Assembly (NCBI RefSeq): GCF_012847295.1
Contig: NZ_JABBDY010000003.1
Location: forward strand, 62,001 to 126,000
Direction: 5' to 3'
DNA from: Microbacterium sp. MF43
GTDB lineage: Bacteria > Actinomycetota > Actinomycetes > Actinomycetales > Microbacteriaceae
Length of the DNA: 64,000 nucleotides
Positions 41,975 to 50,774 of this stretch are shown here, in pieces. The notes beneath the pieces are model-generated. The model saw only the letters and a list, made by a program, of their open reading frames with translations, did no database searches and was not told where the DNA came from. Positions within the stretch are counted from its first letter, which is position 1. Every line of letters begins with the position of its first letter. The translations under genes were made by a program, and so were the position numbers.

Positions 41975-42736
41975 ATGGCGGCACCCGACGCACGCGAACG
42001 ACGACTCGTCGTCGACGGACTCCCGGTCCGGACGTTGTCGTCGGTGAGGGCGGGTGCCGGGGCGGACGCGCCGGTCGTGCTCGTGCACGGGATCGGCGTC
42101 TCGCACCGCTACCTCGACCGGCTCTTCGACGAGTTCGCCGCCACAGCCGAGGTCCACTCCATCGATCTGCCCGGCTTCGGCGGACTGCCCAGACCGGACC
42201 GGGACGTCGACGTCGCCGCGATGGCCGGGGCACTCGGTGCGGTGATCGATCGGCTCGGGCTGCGCGACTGTGTGCTCGTCGGACACTCGATGGGCACGCA
42301 GTGGGTGACCGAGCTCTCGATCCAGCGCCCGGACCTCGCCCACCGCGTCGTGCTCATGGGACCGGTCGCCGATCGCCGCCACCGATCGTTCCCCGCGCAG
42401 GCCGTCGCCCTCACGGTCGACACCGTGGGGGAGCCGCCGACCGGTAACCTGGCGGTCCTCGCCGACTATCTGCGGTGCGGTCCGCTGTGGTACCTCGCGC
42501 AGCTGCGTCACATGCTGGCCTACCCGCTCGAGACCCGACTTCGTGATGTGAGGGCTCCGGTGCTGATCGTCCGAGGCGGCTCCGACCCGATCGCCGGACA
42601 CCTGTGGTGTCGCCGGTTGCGGGCTGTCGCGAGGAACGGTGCGCTCGTCTCGATGCCGCGCCACCGCCATCTCGTCCAGTGGACGGCCCCGCGCGCGGTG
42701 CGATCGGCGGTCGTCGACTGGCTCGCGCGCCTGTGA
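41975..42736 (+). CDS. Alpha/beta hydrolase
   Basis: A 253-residue hydrolase of the alpha/beta fold. VVLVHGIGVSHRYLDRLF supplies the oxyanion HG motif; LVGHSMGTQWVTEL holds the nucleophile Ser; an Asp lies in RGGSDPIAG and a His near VSMPRHRHLVQW. All members of the triad are in place. Substrate unknown. Confidence 0.85.
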   Translation: MAAPDARERRLVVDGLPVRTLSSVRAGAGADAPVVLVHGIGVSHRYLDRLFDEFAATAEVHSIDLPGFGGLPRPDRDVDVAAMAGALGAVIDRLGLRDCVLVGHSMGTQWVTELSIQRPDLAHRVVLMGPVADRRHRSFPAQAVALTVDTVGEPPTGNLAVLADYLRCGPLWYLAQLRHMLAYPLETRLRDVRAPVLIVRGGSDPIAGHLWCRRLRAVARNGALVSMPRHRHLVQWTAPRAVRSAVVDWLARL

Positions 42737-42819
42737 ACCACAACGGGGTGCCGTCGCGCAAGCGCCTCGGCGGAGGCATCCGTCTCCTCTAGCGTCATCC
42801 TGAACGAGGAGGCGATCGG

Positions 42820-43326
42820 ATGTCTCGCAACGTGAGGGTTCTTCGCTGTTCACCGGAGGATGTGTTCCGCGTGCTCGCGGACGGCTGGCTCTACCCGTCG
42901 TGGGTGGTGGGCGCGTCGCGCATGCGCGACGTCGGGGAGAACTGGCCGGAGGCGGGTTCGGAGCTTCACCACTCCTTCGGCGTCTGGCCGATGCTCATCG
43001 ACGACAAGACGGTCGTGGAGGCGTACGACCCGCCGCGCCGCATGGTGATGCGGGCGCGCGGATGGCCGATCGGCGAGGCCCGGGTCACGCTCGACGTGAA
43101 GCGGCGCGGGAACGGGTGCGTCGTGCGCATCCAGGAGGAGGCGGTGGCCGGGCCCGGCCGCTACATCCCGCAGGCGCTCCTCGACATCGGCCTGCACGGG
43201 CGCAACGATGAGACGCTCCACCGATTGGCGTACCTTGCTGAAGGGATGGCGGTGCGCCCGGCGGGCGAGAGCACTGCCGAGGAAGAGCTCGGACAGGACG
43301 CGGAAGACGGGGTGTCGAACACGTGA
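42820..43326 (+). CDS. SRPBCC family protein (START-like lipid/ligand-binding fold)
   Basis: A 168-residue protein with the START-like pattern: VFRVLADGWLYPSWVVGASR at the N-terminus, and then MVMRARGWPIGEARVTLDVK and VVRIQEEAVAGPGRYI. The family binds hydrophobic ligands or acts on polyketides; function here unknown. The stop overlaps the FAD gene start by GTGA, so the two probably work together. Confidence 0.75.
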   Translation: MSRNVRVLRCSPEDVFRVLADGWLYPSWVVGASRMRDVGENWPEAGSELHHSFGVWPMLIDDKTVVEAYDPPRRMVMRARGWPIGEARVTLDVKRRGNGCVVRIQEEAVAGPGRYIPQALLDIGLHGRNDETLHRLAYLAEGMAVRPAGESTAEEELGQDAEDGVSNT

Positions 43327-44792
43327 CCAGAGCACGGGGCGCTGACCTCGACGTCGTCGTGGTCGGCGCCGGACCCAACGGACTCGCGGCCGCGGTCACC
43401 CTCGCGCGTGCGGGGCTGCGGGTGCGGGTCTACGAGCGCGCCGATCAGGCGGGCGGTGGCGCCGCGACCCGCGAGCTCACGCTCCCTGGATTCCGCCACG
43501 ACGTCTGCTCCGCCGTGCACCCGCTGGCGTTCGAGTCGCGTTTCTTCCGCGAGTTCGGCCTGCGCGAACGCGTCGAGTTCGCAGTCCCCGAGCTGTCGTT
43601 CGCCCACCCGCTCGACGGCGGCCGGGCGGGGCTCGCGTATCTCGACCTCGACCGCACGTGCGAGGGACTCGGGCGCGACGGGCGCGCCTACGACCGGCTC
43701 ATGCGTCCGCTCGTCGATCACGCGGCCGAGGTCGCGGACTTCACGGGTTCGTCGCTTATCCGGATCCCGCGCGACCCGGCGACCGCGGTGTCGTTCGGCC
43801 TTCGCGCGCTCGAGCAGGGGACACAGGCATGGGAGGTGCGCTTCCGAGAGGAGGTCGCCCCGGCGCTGCTCACCGGAGTCGCCGCGCACACGATCCTGTC
43901 GCAGCCGAGCATCGCCGCGGCGGGTGCGGGCCTCGCCCTCGGCGCCTATGCCCACGCTCGCGGCTGGCCCATTCCGGTCGGCGGAAGCCAGGCGATCGTG
44001 GATGCGATGGTCGCCGACCTTCGCGCGCACGGCGGTGAACTCGAGTTGGACCATCCGATCCTGAGCCTCGGCCAGCTGCCCCGCGCGCGCGTCACGATCC
44101 TCGACGTCACCCCGCGCGCGCTCCTGCGCATGGCAGGGGAAGCCCTGCCCCGGCGCTACGCCCATGCGCTCGGCCGGTTCCGCTACGGGGGCGCCGTGGC
44201 CAAGGTGGACTTCGCGCTGAGTGCACCCGTGCCGTGGACGAACACCGACGTGCGGCAGGCGGGCACCATCCACGTCGGCGGGACGAGAGCCGAGGTGGCG
44301 GATGCCGAGAACGAGGTCAACCGCGGGCGTCTGCCCGAGCGCCCGTACGTCCTCGTCTCGCAGCCGTCGACGTTCGACGCGAGCAGGGCGCCGGCGGGAC
44401 AGCACACCCTGTGGACGTACACCCACGTGCCGGCCGGAAGCACCGCCGACCGCGCCGAGGCGGTCATCGGTCAGATCGAGAGGTTCGCGCCCGGATTCCG
44501 CGACACCATCCTCGCGACGAGCTCGCGCAACGCCGTGGACGTCGAGCACCACAATCCCAACTACCCGGGGGGAGATATCGCCGCCGGAGCGCCCACCCTG
44601 TGGCAGATGGTCCGTCGACCCGTGTTGAGCACCGATCCGTGGCGCACGCCGCTGCCCGGCGTCTATCTCGCGTCCGCGTCCGTCCCGCCCGGACCGGGCG
44701 TGCACGGGCTCGCGGGCTGGCACGCCGCGCTGAGCGCCCTGCGGCACGAGTTCGGCACACGTGCCCTTCCCGACCTCAGTCCGGTCGACTGA
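43323..44792 (+). CDS. Phytoene desaturase-like NAD(P)/FAD-dependent oxidoreductase
   Basis: A 489-residue flavin enzyme of the carotenoid-isomerase/desaturase (CrtI-type) family. VVGAGPNGLAAAVTLARAG is the dinucleotide-binding motif and GGGAATRELTLPGFRHD is the family's second block; SASVPPGPGVHGLAGWHAAL is the C-terminal flavin block. Related proteins act on carotenoids or other hydrophobic substrates. The upstream START-like gene overlaps it and might deliver or bind the substrate. No other carotenoid gene lies in the window. Confidence 0.84.
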   Translation: MTRARGADLDVVVVGAGPNGLAAAVTLARAGLRVRVYERADQAGGGAATRELTLPGFRHDVCSAVHPLAFESRFFREFGLRERVEFAVPELSFAHPLDGGRAGLAYLDLDRTCEGLGRDGRAYDRLMRPLVDHAAEVADFTGSSLIRIPRDPATAVSFGLRALEQGTQAWEVRFREEVAPALLTGVAAHTILSQPSIAAAGAGLALGAYAHARGWPIPVGGSQAIVDAMVADLRAHGGELELDHPILSLGQLPRARVTILDVTPRALLRMAGEALPRRYAHALGRFRYGGAVAKVDFALSAPVPWTNTDVRQAGTIHVGGTRAEVADAENEVNRGRLPERPYVLVSQPSTFDASRAPAGQHTLWTYTHVPAGSTADRAEAVIGQIERFAPGFRDTILATSSRNAVDVEHHNPNYPGGDIAAGAPTLWQMVRRPVLSTDPWRTPLPGVYLASASVPPGPGVHGLAGWHAALSALRHEFGTRALPDLSPVD

Positions 44793-44832
44793 GTTCGCCG
44801 GCCGTCGCCGTCGCGCTCGTGGCGCTGCGGCG

Positions 44833-45339
44833 TCAGCGGAATCCCTCCGCCTGCGTCTTCTCCTCGGCCACCCGCACGCCGTAGTGGTACGCCAGCTTGC
44901 CGCCCAGCCAGCCCGAAGCGCCGAGGACGGCGAGGCCGAGAAGACTGAGGATGAACCCGAAGACGCTCACCTCGTCGTCGTCCGCGGAGAAGCGGATGAG
45001 CGCGTTGACGATGAACAGCGCCGTGACACCCAGGTTGAGCGCCATGTGGATCGTCGCCGTGCGGTGCGCCGCCGTGCCCTTCACGAGCTGCGTGTAGTCG
45101 AGGAACCCGACCACGGCCGCGAGGGCCGCTCCGATGATCCCGATCAGGATGAGGATCCTCGCGGCGACGACATAGGGCGTGGGATCCTCGGCCGCGAAGG
45201 CGATGATGTCGAAGATGATGCTCGCGGTCCACGTGCCGATCGGGATCGTGACGAGAAGCGGATGAAACGGGTGACCGTACGGGCCGGCGAGGACCGATCG
45301 CGGGTGCTTGGCACGGTATTGCGGAGTGCGTTCTTCCAT
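44833..45339 (-). CDS. DUF2231 membrane protein
   Basis: A 168-residue protein. The pattern GHPFHPLLVTIPIGTWTASI (His-containing family motif) is followed by three further hydrophobic segments and a helix GGKLAYHYGVRVAEE at the end, giving four membrane spans. Members of DUF2231 are thought to bind haem, from the conserved His; function unknown. Its ATG at 45339 is 4 bases from the stop of the upstream gene on the same strand, so the two are co-transcribed. Confidence 0.83.
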   Translation of the reverse strand: MEERTPQYRAKHPRSVLAGPYGHPFHPLLVTIPIGTWTASIIFDIIAFAAEDPTPYVVAARILILIGIIGAALAAVVGFLDYTQLVKGTAAHRTATIHMALNLGVTALFIVNALIRFSADDDEVSVFGFILSLLGLAVLGASGWLGGKLAYHYGVRVAEEKTQAEGFR

Positions 45340-45343
45340 GGCG

Positions 45344-46468
45344 TCACTTCTCCTTGGGTGTCGCCGCGGGGGCCGGGGGCCGCCGCGTCTCAGGCGAGTC
45401 GTCATCCGACCCGTCGCGTTCGTGCTGCTCGCGGATCCGGCGACCCGCCTCGATGTCATGCTTCTCCTTCTCGGCGGCCTTGTCGCTCTTGCGGGTGTCG
45501 CGAGGGGGCAGCTGGAGCTCCTCCTCGGCCTCGATACCGGCCTGCAGCTCGCGGCCGCGCTCGAGCTCGGCGTCGAACTCGGCCCCGAAGAGCAGCGCCA
45601 GGTTCGCGATCCACATCCACAGCAGGAAGACGACGATGCCTGCGAGCGAGCCGTACGTGCGGTCGTAACTGGAGAAGTTCGCGACGTAGAGGAAGAAGGC
45701 GGCGGTGGCGATCGCGAGCACGAGGATCGCCACGAGCGCGCCCAGGCTGATCCACCGGAACTTCGGCTGCTTCGCGTTCGGCGTCGCGTAGTACAGGATC
45801 GCGACCATCACGACCACCAGGAGCGCGAGAAGCGGCCACTTCACGATGTCCCACACGGTCGTGACGGTGGAGCCGACTCCGAGGGCTTGGCCGACCGCGT
45901 CCGCGATCGGGCCGCTGACCACGAGGATCACCAGGCATGCCGTGACGAGGATCACCGTCATGACGGTCACGAGCAGCTGGACGGGCCGCAGCTTCCAGAA
46001 GGGGCGGCCCTCCTCGATGTCGTAGATGCGGTTCATCGCCCTGCTGAAGGCCCCGACGTATCCCGAGGCGGACCAGATCGCCAGCACGAGGCCGCTGACG
46101 AACGCGAACCCGGCGGCCGGCGATGACGCCAGCTGCTCGATCGGCTCGCGCAGCGCCTCGGCGGTGTCACCGGGGGCGACCGAGGTCACGATCTCGAGGA
46201 TCGTCGAGGCCGCCTGCCGTCCCTGACCGACGATCCCGAGCAGCGAGAACACGGCGATGAGGCCGGGGAAGAAGGACAGCACACCGTAGTAGGTGAGCGC
46301 GGCGGCGAGATCGGTGCACTCGTCGGCCGAGAACTCCCGGATCGTCTTTCCGAGGACATATTTCCACGACCGCTTCTCGATCTGGCGCGGCGTGGCGGGC
46401 TTGCTCGGGTCGTCAGGATCCGGCGCGTCGTCGATTCTGCGGTCGCTGTGGGTCGTGTCGGTGCTCAT
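45344..46468 (-). CDS. YihY/virulence factor BrkB family membrane protein
   Basis: A 374-residue protein of the YihY/BrkB family. The signature region DLAAALTYYGVLSFFPGLIA begins the membrane domain, which has about six segments through FLLWMWIANLALLFGAEFDAE. A disordered charged tail of about 75 residues (RKSDKAAEKEKHDIE...) ends the protein. The family was once mis-called RNase BN; its real role is unclear. Transcribed with the DUF2231 gene. Confidence 0.86.
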   Translation of the reverse strand: MSTDTTHSDRRIDDAPDPDDPSKPATPRQIEKRSWKYVLGKTIREFSADECTDLAAALTYYGVLSFFPGLIAVFSLLGIVGQGRQAASTILEIVTSVAPGDTAEALREPIEQLASSPAAGFAFVSGLVLAIWSASGYVGAFSRAMNRIYDIEEGRPFWKLRPVQLLVTVMTVILVTACLVILVVSGPIADAVGQALGVGSTVTTVWDIVKWPLLALLVVVMVAILYYATPNAKQPKFRWISLGALVAILVLAIATAAFFLYVANFSSYDRTYGSLAGIVVFLLWMWIANLALLFGAEFDAELERGRELQAGIEAEEELQLPPRDTRKSDKAAEKEKHDIEAGRRIREQHERDGSDDDSPETRRPPAPAATPKEK

Positions 46469-46543
46469 GTCCGCCTCTGAGGGATCGTGCGGGGGAGTCA
46501 CCAGTGAAACCCCTTCCGCGCCGTTCCTCGCGGGGGTTGCGGG

Positions 46544-46592
46544 GAGGACGGATGCTGTGGCACGCCCTGAGGGCGAGGCATCCGCCGTCCTC
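46544..46592 (-). terminator. Possible terminator downstream of the inositol-monophosphatase-like gene
   Basis: GAGGACG-GATGC (46544-46555) pairs with GCATCC-CGTCCTC (46579-46592), with a 3-base bulge on the right arm. It lies between two minus-strand genes. The arms contain the GGATGC/GCATCC word. Confidence 0.4.
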
Positions 46593-46616
46593 GGCCGCGC
46601 GCTCGCGGGGTGCGGT

Positions 46617-47444
46617 CTACCGGTCGTGGAGCAGGTCGAGGTAGGCGTCGTGGAGTACGCGGTTGGTGGCGAGGGACGAACGCTCCGAGAGCGAGTCATT
46701 GCCCGCGAAGGACGTGAAGCGTCCGCCGGCCTCGATCACGATCGGCACCAGCGCGGCGATGTCGTACTCCTTCACGCCGAACTCGGCGACGAACTCCAGT
46801 CGCCCCTCGGCGAGCAGCATGTAAGGCCATGCGTCGCCGTACCCGCGGTCGCGCCACACCGAGGCGGTGAGGCGCTCGAGAGCGTCGAGCTGCCCGGCAT
46901 CCCGCCACTGTCCGATGCTCTGGAAGCTCACGCTCGACTCCGCGATCGTGTCGATCGACGAGACGGCGAGCCGCCGCGGTTCGCCGTCGGGCGTCTTCGT
47001 CCACGCGCCCAGGCCCGTCCCTGCCCACCAGCGCCGGCCGATGGCGGGCTGGCTCGCAACGCCGACACGGGGCACGCCGTCGATGGCGAGCGCGATCAGC
47101 GTCGTCCACATCGGGATGCCCTTGAGGTAGTTCGCGGTGCCGTCGATCGGGTCGATGATCCACTGACGCGTGGAGTCGCCGGTCACTCCGAACTCCTCGC
47201 CGAATACACCGTCTCCCGGCCGTTCGGCCTCGAGCAGGGAGCGTATCGCGCGCTCGGTCGCGAAGTCCGCCTCGGTGACGTGGCTGGCGTCCGCCTTGGT
47301 GCTGACCTCGAGATCGGGGGCGTCGAATCGGGACATGGATGCCTCGTCCGCCGCGTCGGCGAGGCGCAGCGCCAGGTCGAGATCGTCGGCGAGATCACCC
47401 TCGTACGGAGCGTCGAAGGCGGGCATCGAGGCGGGGGTGGTCAC
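46617..47444 (-). CDS. hisN: Inositol monophosphatase family protein, probably histidinol-phosphatase
   Basis: A 275-residue lithium-sensitive phosphatase. The metal-binding motifs are VFGEEFGVTG (EE), WIIDPIDGTANYLKGIPMW (DPIDGT), and YGDAWPYMLLAEGRLEF (WD-like position is DAW). The C-terminus PIVIEAGGRFTSFAGN matches HisN-type members, which act in histidine biosynthesis in actinobacteria; SuhB or other phosphatases remain possible. GTG 47444 is used; ATG 47426 also possible. tRNA-Lys follows on the other strand. Confidence 0.85.
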   Translation of the reverse strand: MTTPASMPAFDAPYEGDLADDLDLALRLADAADEASMSRFDAPDLEVSTKADASHVTEADFATERAIRSLLEAERPGDGVFGEEFGVTGDSTRQWIIDPIDGTANYLKGIPMWTTLIALAIDGVPRVGVASQPAIGRRWWAGTGLGAWTKTPDGEPRRLAVSSIDTIAESSVSFQSIGQWRDAGQLDALERLTASVWRDRGYGDAWPYMLLAEGRLEFVAEFGVKEYDIAALVPIVIEAGGRFTSFAGNDSLSERSSLATNRVLHDAYLDLLHDR

Positions 47445-47539
47445 GGTGTCCAGGATACGTGGCCGAAGAGTGGCCTCGATTTCTCGTGGACGTCGTCGTG
47501 ATGGTAACGTGGTCCCTCGGTTCGCCACGTGCGGATCAC

Positions 47540-47612
47540 GCACCTCTAGCTCAATCGGCAGAGCAACTGACTCTTAATCAGTGGGTTCAGGGTTCAAGTC
47601 CCTGGGGGTGCA
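47540..47612 (+). tRNA. tRNA-Lys (anticodon CUU)
   Basis: GCACCTC pairs with GGGGTGC as the acceptor stem with one G-T pair; AGCTC...GAGC forms the D arm, ACTGA/TCAGT encloses CTCTTAA (anticodon CTT), and CAGGGTTCAAGTCCCTG is the T arm. 73 bases, discriminator A, CCA not encoded. A hairpin terminator follows 8 bases later. Confidence 0.96.
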
Positions 47613-47619
47613 CAGAGAG

Positions 47620-47647
47620 AAGAGCGGTCCCGAAGCGGGCCGCTCTT
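47620..47647 (+). terminator. Terminator of tRNA-Lys
   Basis: AAGAGCGG (47620-47627) pairs with CCGCTCTT (47640-47647), with an inner CCCG/CGGG and a 3-base loop. TCTTCGTGTT follows the stem. Confidence 0.75.
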
Positions 47648-47677
47648 CTTCGTGTTCCGGGGGCCGCTCTTCTTCGT
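47637..47677. repeat. 17-base direct repeat at the tRNA-Lys terminator
   Basis: GGGCCGCTCTTCTTCGT occurs at 47637-47653 and again at 47661-47677. The first copy is the 3' arm of the tRNA-Lys terminator, so the second copy looks like a partial duplication of it. Confidence 0.7.
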
Positions 47678-47753
47678 TCCGCGGGACGCGGTCATCCGCA
47701 GCGGGCACCCGCCCGCCGGGGCCCGTGGGGGAGGCCCGCGATACCGTTCCGGC

Positions 47754-48595
47754 ATGGCCGAACGGGTTGAGCTGTGGTGGGCGCGGCGACAGTTCTCGCG
47801 TGGCGCCGACGTGCCGTATGCCGTCGGCACCTACCGCGAGGCGTGGGCGCCCTATCCCGTGCTCATCCGGCAGTACCACCCCGATCTGAACGCCGGGATC
47901 GTCCTCACGCAGATCCCGCCGGCGGCCGACGTGCTCCTGCTGTGGCAGTGCGACGCGGGGCACACGTTCGCGGCCACTCCCGCCGAGCAGCGCGCGCGCC
48001 CGGGGCGTGAGCGCCGGCGATCGGCGTGGTGCCCGGACTGCGCCGTCCTGGCCAAGGCGCCGGTGGCGGCGAGAACCGCCGCCACCGGCGAAGGTCGCCC
48101 CCGCGCGCCGAAGCCGCCCAGGCCCGCCCGCGCGCTCTGCCCGAAGACCCCTGCTATCGCGCCGGGGGAGCCGTTCGTGAGCGCGTGCGCGCCGAGGCCG
48201 GCATCAGCGGCCGAAGCGCAGCTGCGCGCCGACCTGTTCGCGCGTCTCGACGTGACTCCGGGCTTCACCGCGGTGCGCGTCTCCCGCCCGTTCTTCGACC
48301 ACCTCGAGTATGGCCAGACATTCTGCTTCCCGAACTGAGGGTTGCGGTCGAGTACGACACCACCGGCCGCCATGGGCTCGAGCACGTCGGCAAGCGGGAA
48401 GACGCCGATCGGCGCAAGGACCGCACGCTGCGAGCAGCGGGCTGGGAGGTCGTGCGCATCCGGACCGGCAAGCTCGAGAAGCTGGGGCCCTTCGATCTTC
48501 AGCTCTCGAGCGTGGGCAGGCGCGGCCTGGAGCGCGTGATCGAGGCGTTGCGCGACATCCGCGGGTCGCTGATGGTCGACGCGTACCTCCGCTGA
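47754..48595 (+). pseudogene. Frameshifted zinc-ribbon protein with nuclease-like C-terminus
   Basis: The first frame (47754-48338) encodes 194 residues with LLLWQCDAGHTFAATPAEQR and WCPDCAVL, a zinc ribbon resembling DUF4379. It ends abruptly in LEYGQTFCFPN-stop. The other frame carries on at once with WPDILLPELRVAVEYDTTGRHG and RTLRAAGWEVVRIRTGK to 48595, a PD-(D/E)XK Vsr/DUF559-type domain. A one-base change near 48308-48315 would restore a single 280-residue protein (zinc ribbon plus nuclease). Either a true frameshift or a sequencing error. Confidence 0.7.
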
Positions 48596-48651
48596 GCCGC
48601 ACAAGGCACATCGCGATCGCGTAACGACACGGCGGGGCATCCGCCCTCGAC

Positions 48652-48680
48652 TTGACGGCAAGGCGCGGTTTACCTACATT
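48652..48680 (+). promoter_or_regulatory. Sigma-70-type promoter of the Liv/3-hydroxybutyrate operon
   Basis: TTGACG (48652-48657), 17 bases, then TACATT (48675-48680) is the closest match to the consensus promoter in the window. The predicted start is near 48687, where the operator below begins. Confidence 0.65.
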
Positions 48681-48686
48681 TGCGAG

Positions 48687-48708
48687 TACCTGAATCGGGT
48701 TTCAGGTA
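48687..48708. promoter_or_regulatory. Perfect inverted repeat at the operon start site
   Basis: TACCTGAA (48687-48694), a 6-base spacer, TTCAGGTA (48701-48708). It covers the likely transcription start and precedes the substrate-binding protein by 43 bases. This is the position expected for a repressor; the TetR protein inside this operon is the natural candidate. It could also form a hairpin. Confidence 0.5.
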
Positions 48709-48751
48709 TGCCCATCGGGCACCCCTCCTTCCAATGGTGAAAGGCACTCAC

Positions 48752-49954
48752 ATGCGGGTAACGAAGAAGCTGCTCCTCGGGTCCGTGGCAGCCACGGCCG
48801 CGGTCGTCCTGGCGGCGTGCGCCCCCACGACGACACCCGGCGGCGGAGCGACCGAAGGCGGCGGTCCGTCCGAGGTGACCGTCGGCATCGTCACGAGCGA
48901 ATCCGGCCCGCTGGCCGGATACGGCAAGCAGTACCTCGACGCGTTCGAGGCGGGTCTCGACTACGCCACCGACGGGACCGGCGAGATCGACGGCACCACC
49001 ATCACCATCGAGAACCGCGACGACGCCGGTGACCCCGACAAGGCCGTGACGGCCGTCAAGGAGCTGATCGGCGAGGGCGTCAACATCATCGCCGGCACCG
49101 CATCCTCCGGCGTTGCTCTGGCGGTCGCCGAGCAGGCCGAGCAGAACAAGGTGCTCTACATCTCGGGTCCGGCGGCCGCCGACGCCATCACCGGCATCAA
49201 CGACTACACGTTCCGCTCCGGTCGTCAGAGCGCGCAGGACGTCGCGACCGCGGGTACCTTCCTCGATGACATCGAGGGCCGCACCATCACCGTCTTCGCT
49301 CAGGACAACGCGTTCGGACAGGGCAACGTCGCGGCCGTCGAGGCGATTCTCGGCGGGCAGGGCGCGACCGTGACGCCCGTGCTCGTCGCGGAGGACGCGA
49401 CGGAGTTCACCCCGTTCGCGCAGCAGATCCTCACGTCGGAGCCCGACCTCGTCTTCGTCGCGTGGGCCGGCGCCACCTCGGGGGCGATGTGGCAGGCCCT
49501 CAGCCAGCAGGGCGTCCTCGACGAGATCCCCGTGGTGACCGGTCTCGGCGACGCCGCCACCTTCGGCGCGTACGGCGAGGCATCCGAGAAGATCAACTTC
49601 CTCAACCACTACTTCCCGGGTGCTCCCGAGAACGACGTCAACACCGCGATGGTGGACGCGATCGAGGAAGCCGGCGGCACGGCGGACCTCTTCAGCCCCG
49701 ACGGCTTCAATGCGGCGATCATGATCGTGCACGCCATCCAGGAGGGCAAGGGCGATGTCGACGCCATGGTCGCAGCGCTCGAGGGCTTCGAGTTCGAGGG
49801 ACCGAAGGGCACCATGACGGTGCGTGAGAGCGACCATGCGCTCATCCAGGAGATGTACCAGGTGAAGCTCGTCGCCGACGGCGGCGCCTTCGTCCCCGAG
49901 CTCGTCGACACGGTCTCCGCAGACGACGTCGCGCCGGCCGAAGCCGCCGAGTGA
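48752..49954 (+). CDS. Liv-type ABC transporter substrate-binding lipoprotein
   Basis: A 400-residue type I periplasmic-binding protein anchored to the membrane. The signal peptide MRVTKKLLLGSVAATAAVVL runs into the lipobox LAAC, giving lipidation at the Cys of LAACAP. After a Thr/Gly-rich linker the two-lobed domain begins at VTVGIVTSESGPLAGYGKQY. The residues typical of LivJ-like proteins (PDKAVTAVKELI, ASSGVALAVAEQAEQNKVLYISG) are seen. GAAAGG precedes ATG 48752. The bound ligand could be a branched-chain amino acid or, judging by the operon, a 3-hydroxybutyrate-related compound. Confidence 0.88.
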   Translation: MRVTKKLLLGSVAATAAVVLAACAPTTTPGGGATEGGGPSEVTVGIVTSESGPLAGYGKQYLDAFEAGLDYATDGTGEIDGTTITIENRDDAGDPDKAVTAVKELIGEGVNIIAGTASSGVALAVAEQAEQNKVLYISGPAAADAITGINDYTFRSGRQSAQDVATAGTFLDDIEGRTITVFAQDNAFGQGNVAAVEAILGGQGATVTPVLVAEDATEFTPFAQQILTSEPDLVFVAWAGATSGAMWQALSQQGVLDEIPVVTGLGDAATFGAYGEASEKINFLNHYFPGAPENDVNTAMVDAIEEAGGTADLFSPDGFNAAIMIVHAIQEGKGDVDAMVAALEGFEFEGPKGTMTVRESDHALIQEMYQVKLVADGGAFVPELVDTVSADDVAPAEAAE

Positions 49955-49973
49955 GCGGAAGCGTCACCGAACG

Positions 49974-50774
49974 ATGAGCACCCCCCTCCCGTCCGCGCCC
50001 GCTGCGCAGACCGCCACGCGCGGTTCGCGGCTGCAGGTCGAAGGCCTCGGCCTGCAGATCGGCGGCGCGACGATCCTGAAAGATGTCGCCCTCGATGTCG
50101 CCGCCGGTTCGCTGGTGGGCGTCATCGGGCCGAACGGAGCCGGCAAGACCACCCTCTTCAACGTGGTCTCCGGACTCCTCACACCCACCGCCGGGCGCGT
50201 CATGCTCGACGGCGACGACATCACCACGGCGTCCGTGCCCGCGCGGGCCCGGGCGGGACTGGGGCGCACCTTCCAGACCTCGAGCCTCTTCCCGCGACTC
50301 ACGGTCCTCGAGAACGTGCGTCTCGCGGCTCAGGTGTCGCTGGGGGGATCGGGGTCGCTCCTGCGGTTCCCGAGGCGATCGGATGCCGCGACCGAGCGGG
50401 CGCTCGAGAAGCTCGAGGCCGTCGGCCTGAGCCACAAACGCGACGCTGCCGCCGGAGACATCTCCCACGGCGACAAGCGCAAGCTCGAGATCGCGGTGCT
50501 GCTGGCGACCGAGACGAGCATCGTTCTCCTCGACGAGCCGATGGCCGGCGTCGCGTCGGGCGACGTCGCCGGACTCGTCGGCAACATCCGCGATCTCCAC
50601 CGCGAGAAGGGGTGCACCGTGCTCATGGTCGAGCATCACATCGACGTGCTCATGGGTCTCGTCGACAAGGTGGCGGTGATGTACTTCGGCACGATCATCG
50701 CCTTCGACACGCCTCAGAACGTGATGGCCGACCCGCTCGTTCAGAGCGCCTACCTCGGGACGGGGGCGGCATGA
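49974..50774 (+). CDS. Liv-type ABC transporter ATPase (LivG)
   Basis: A 266-residue ATPase of the LivG class. Walker A GPNGAGKTT, Q-loop TFQTSSLFPRLTVLENV, signature ISHGDKRKLEIAV (degenerate LSGGQ: S-H-G-D, common in this class) and Walker B SIVLLDEPMAGV, His-loop EHH. The insertion before the signature is typical of LivG. Follows the SBP by 19 bases; overlaps livF by ATGA. Confidence 0.9.
   Translation: MSTPLPSAPAAQTATRGSRLQVEGLGLQIGGATILKDVALDVAAGSLVGVIGPNGAGKTTLFNVVSGLLTPTAGRVMLDGDDITTASVPARARAGLGRTFQTSSLFPRLTVLENVRLAAQVSLGGSGSLLRFPRRSDAATERALEKLEAVGLSHKRDAAAGDISHGDKRKLEIAVLLATETSIVLLDEPMAGVASGDVAGLVGNIRDLHREKGCTVLMVEHHIDVLMGLVDKVAVMYFGTIIAFDTPQNVMADPLVQSAYLGTGAA

Noticed and set aside
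48687-48708. Riboswitch upstream of the substrate-binding protein
   Set aside because: The structure is a simple 8-bp inverted repeat at the start site; the leader is too short for a riboswitch.
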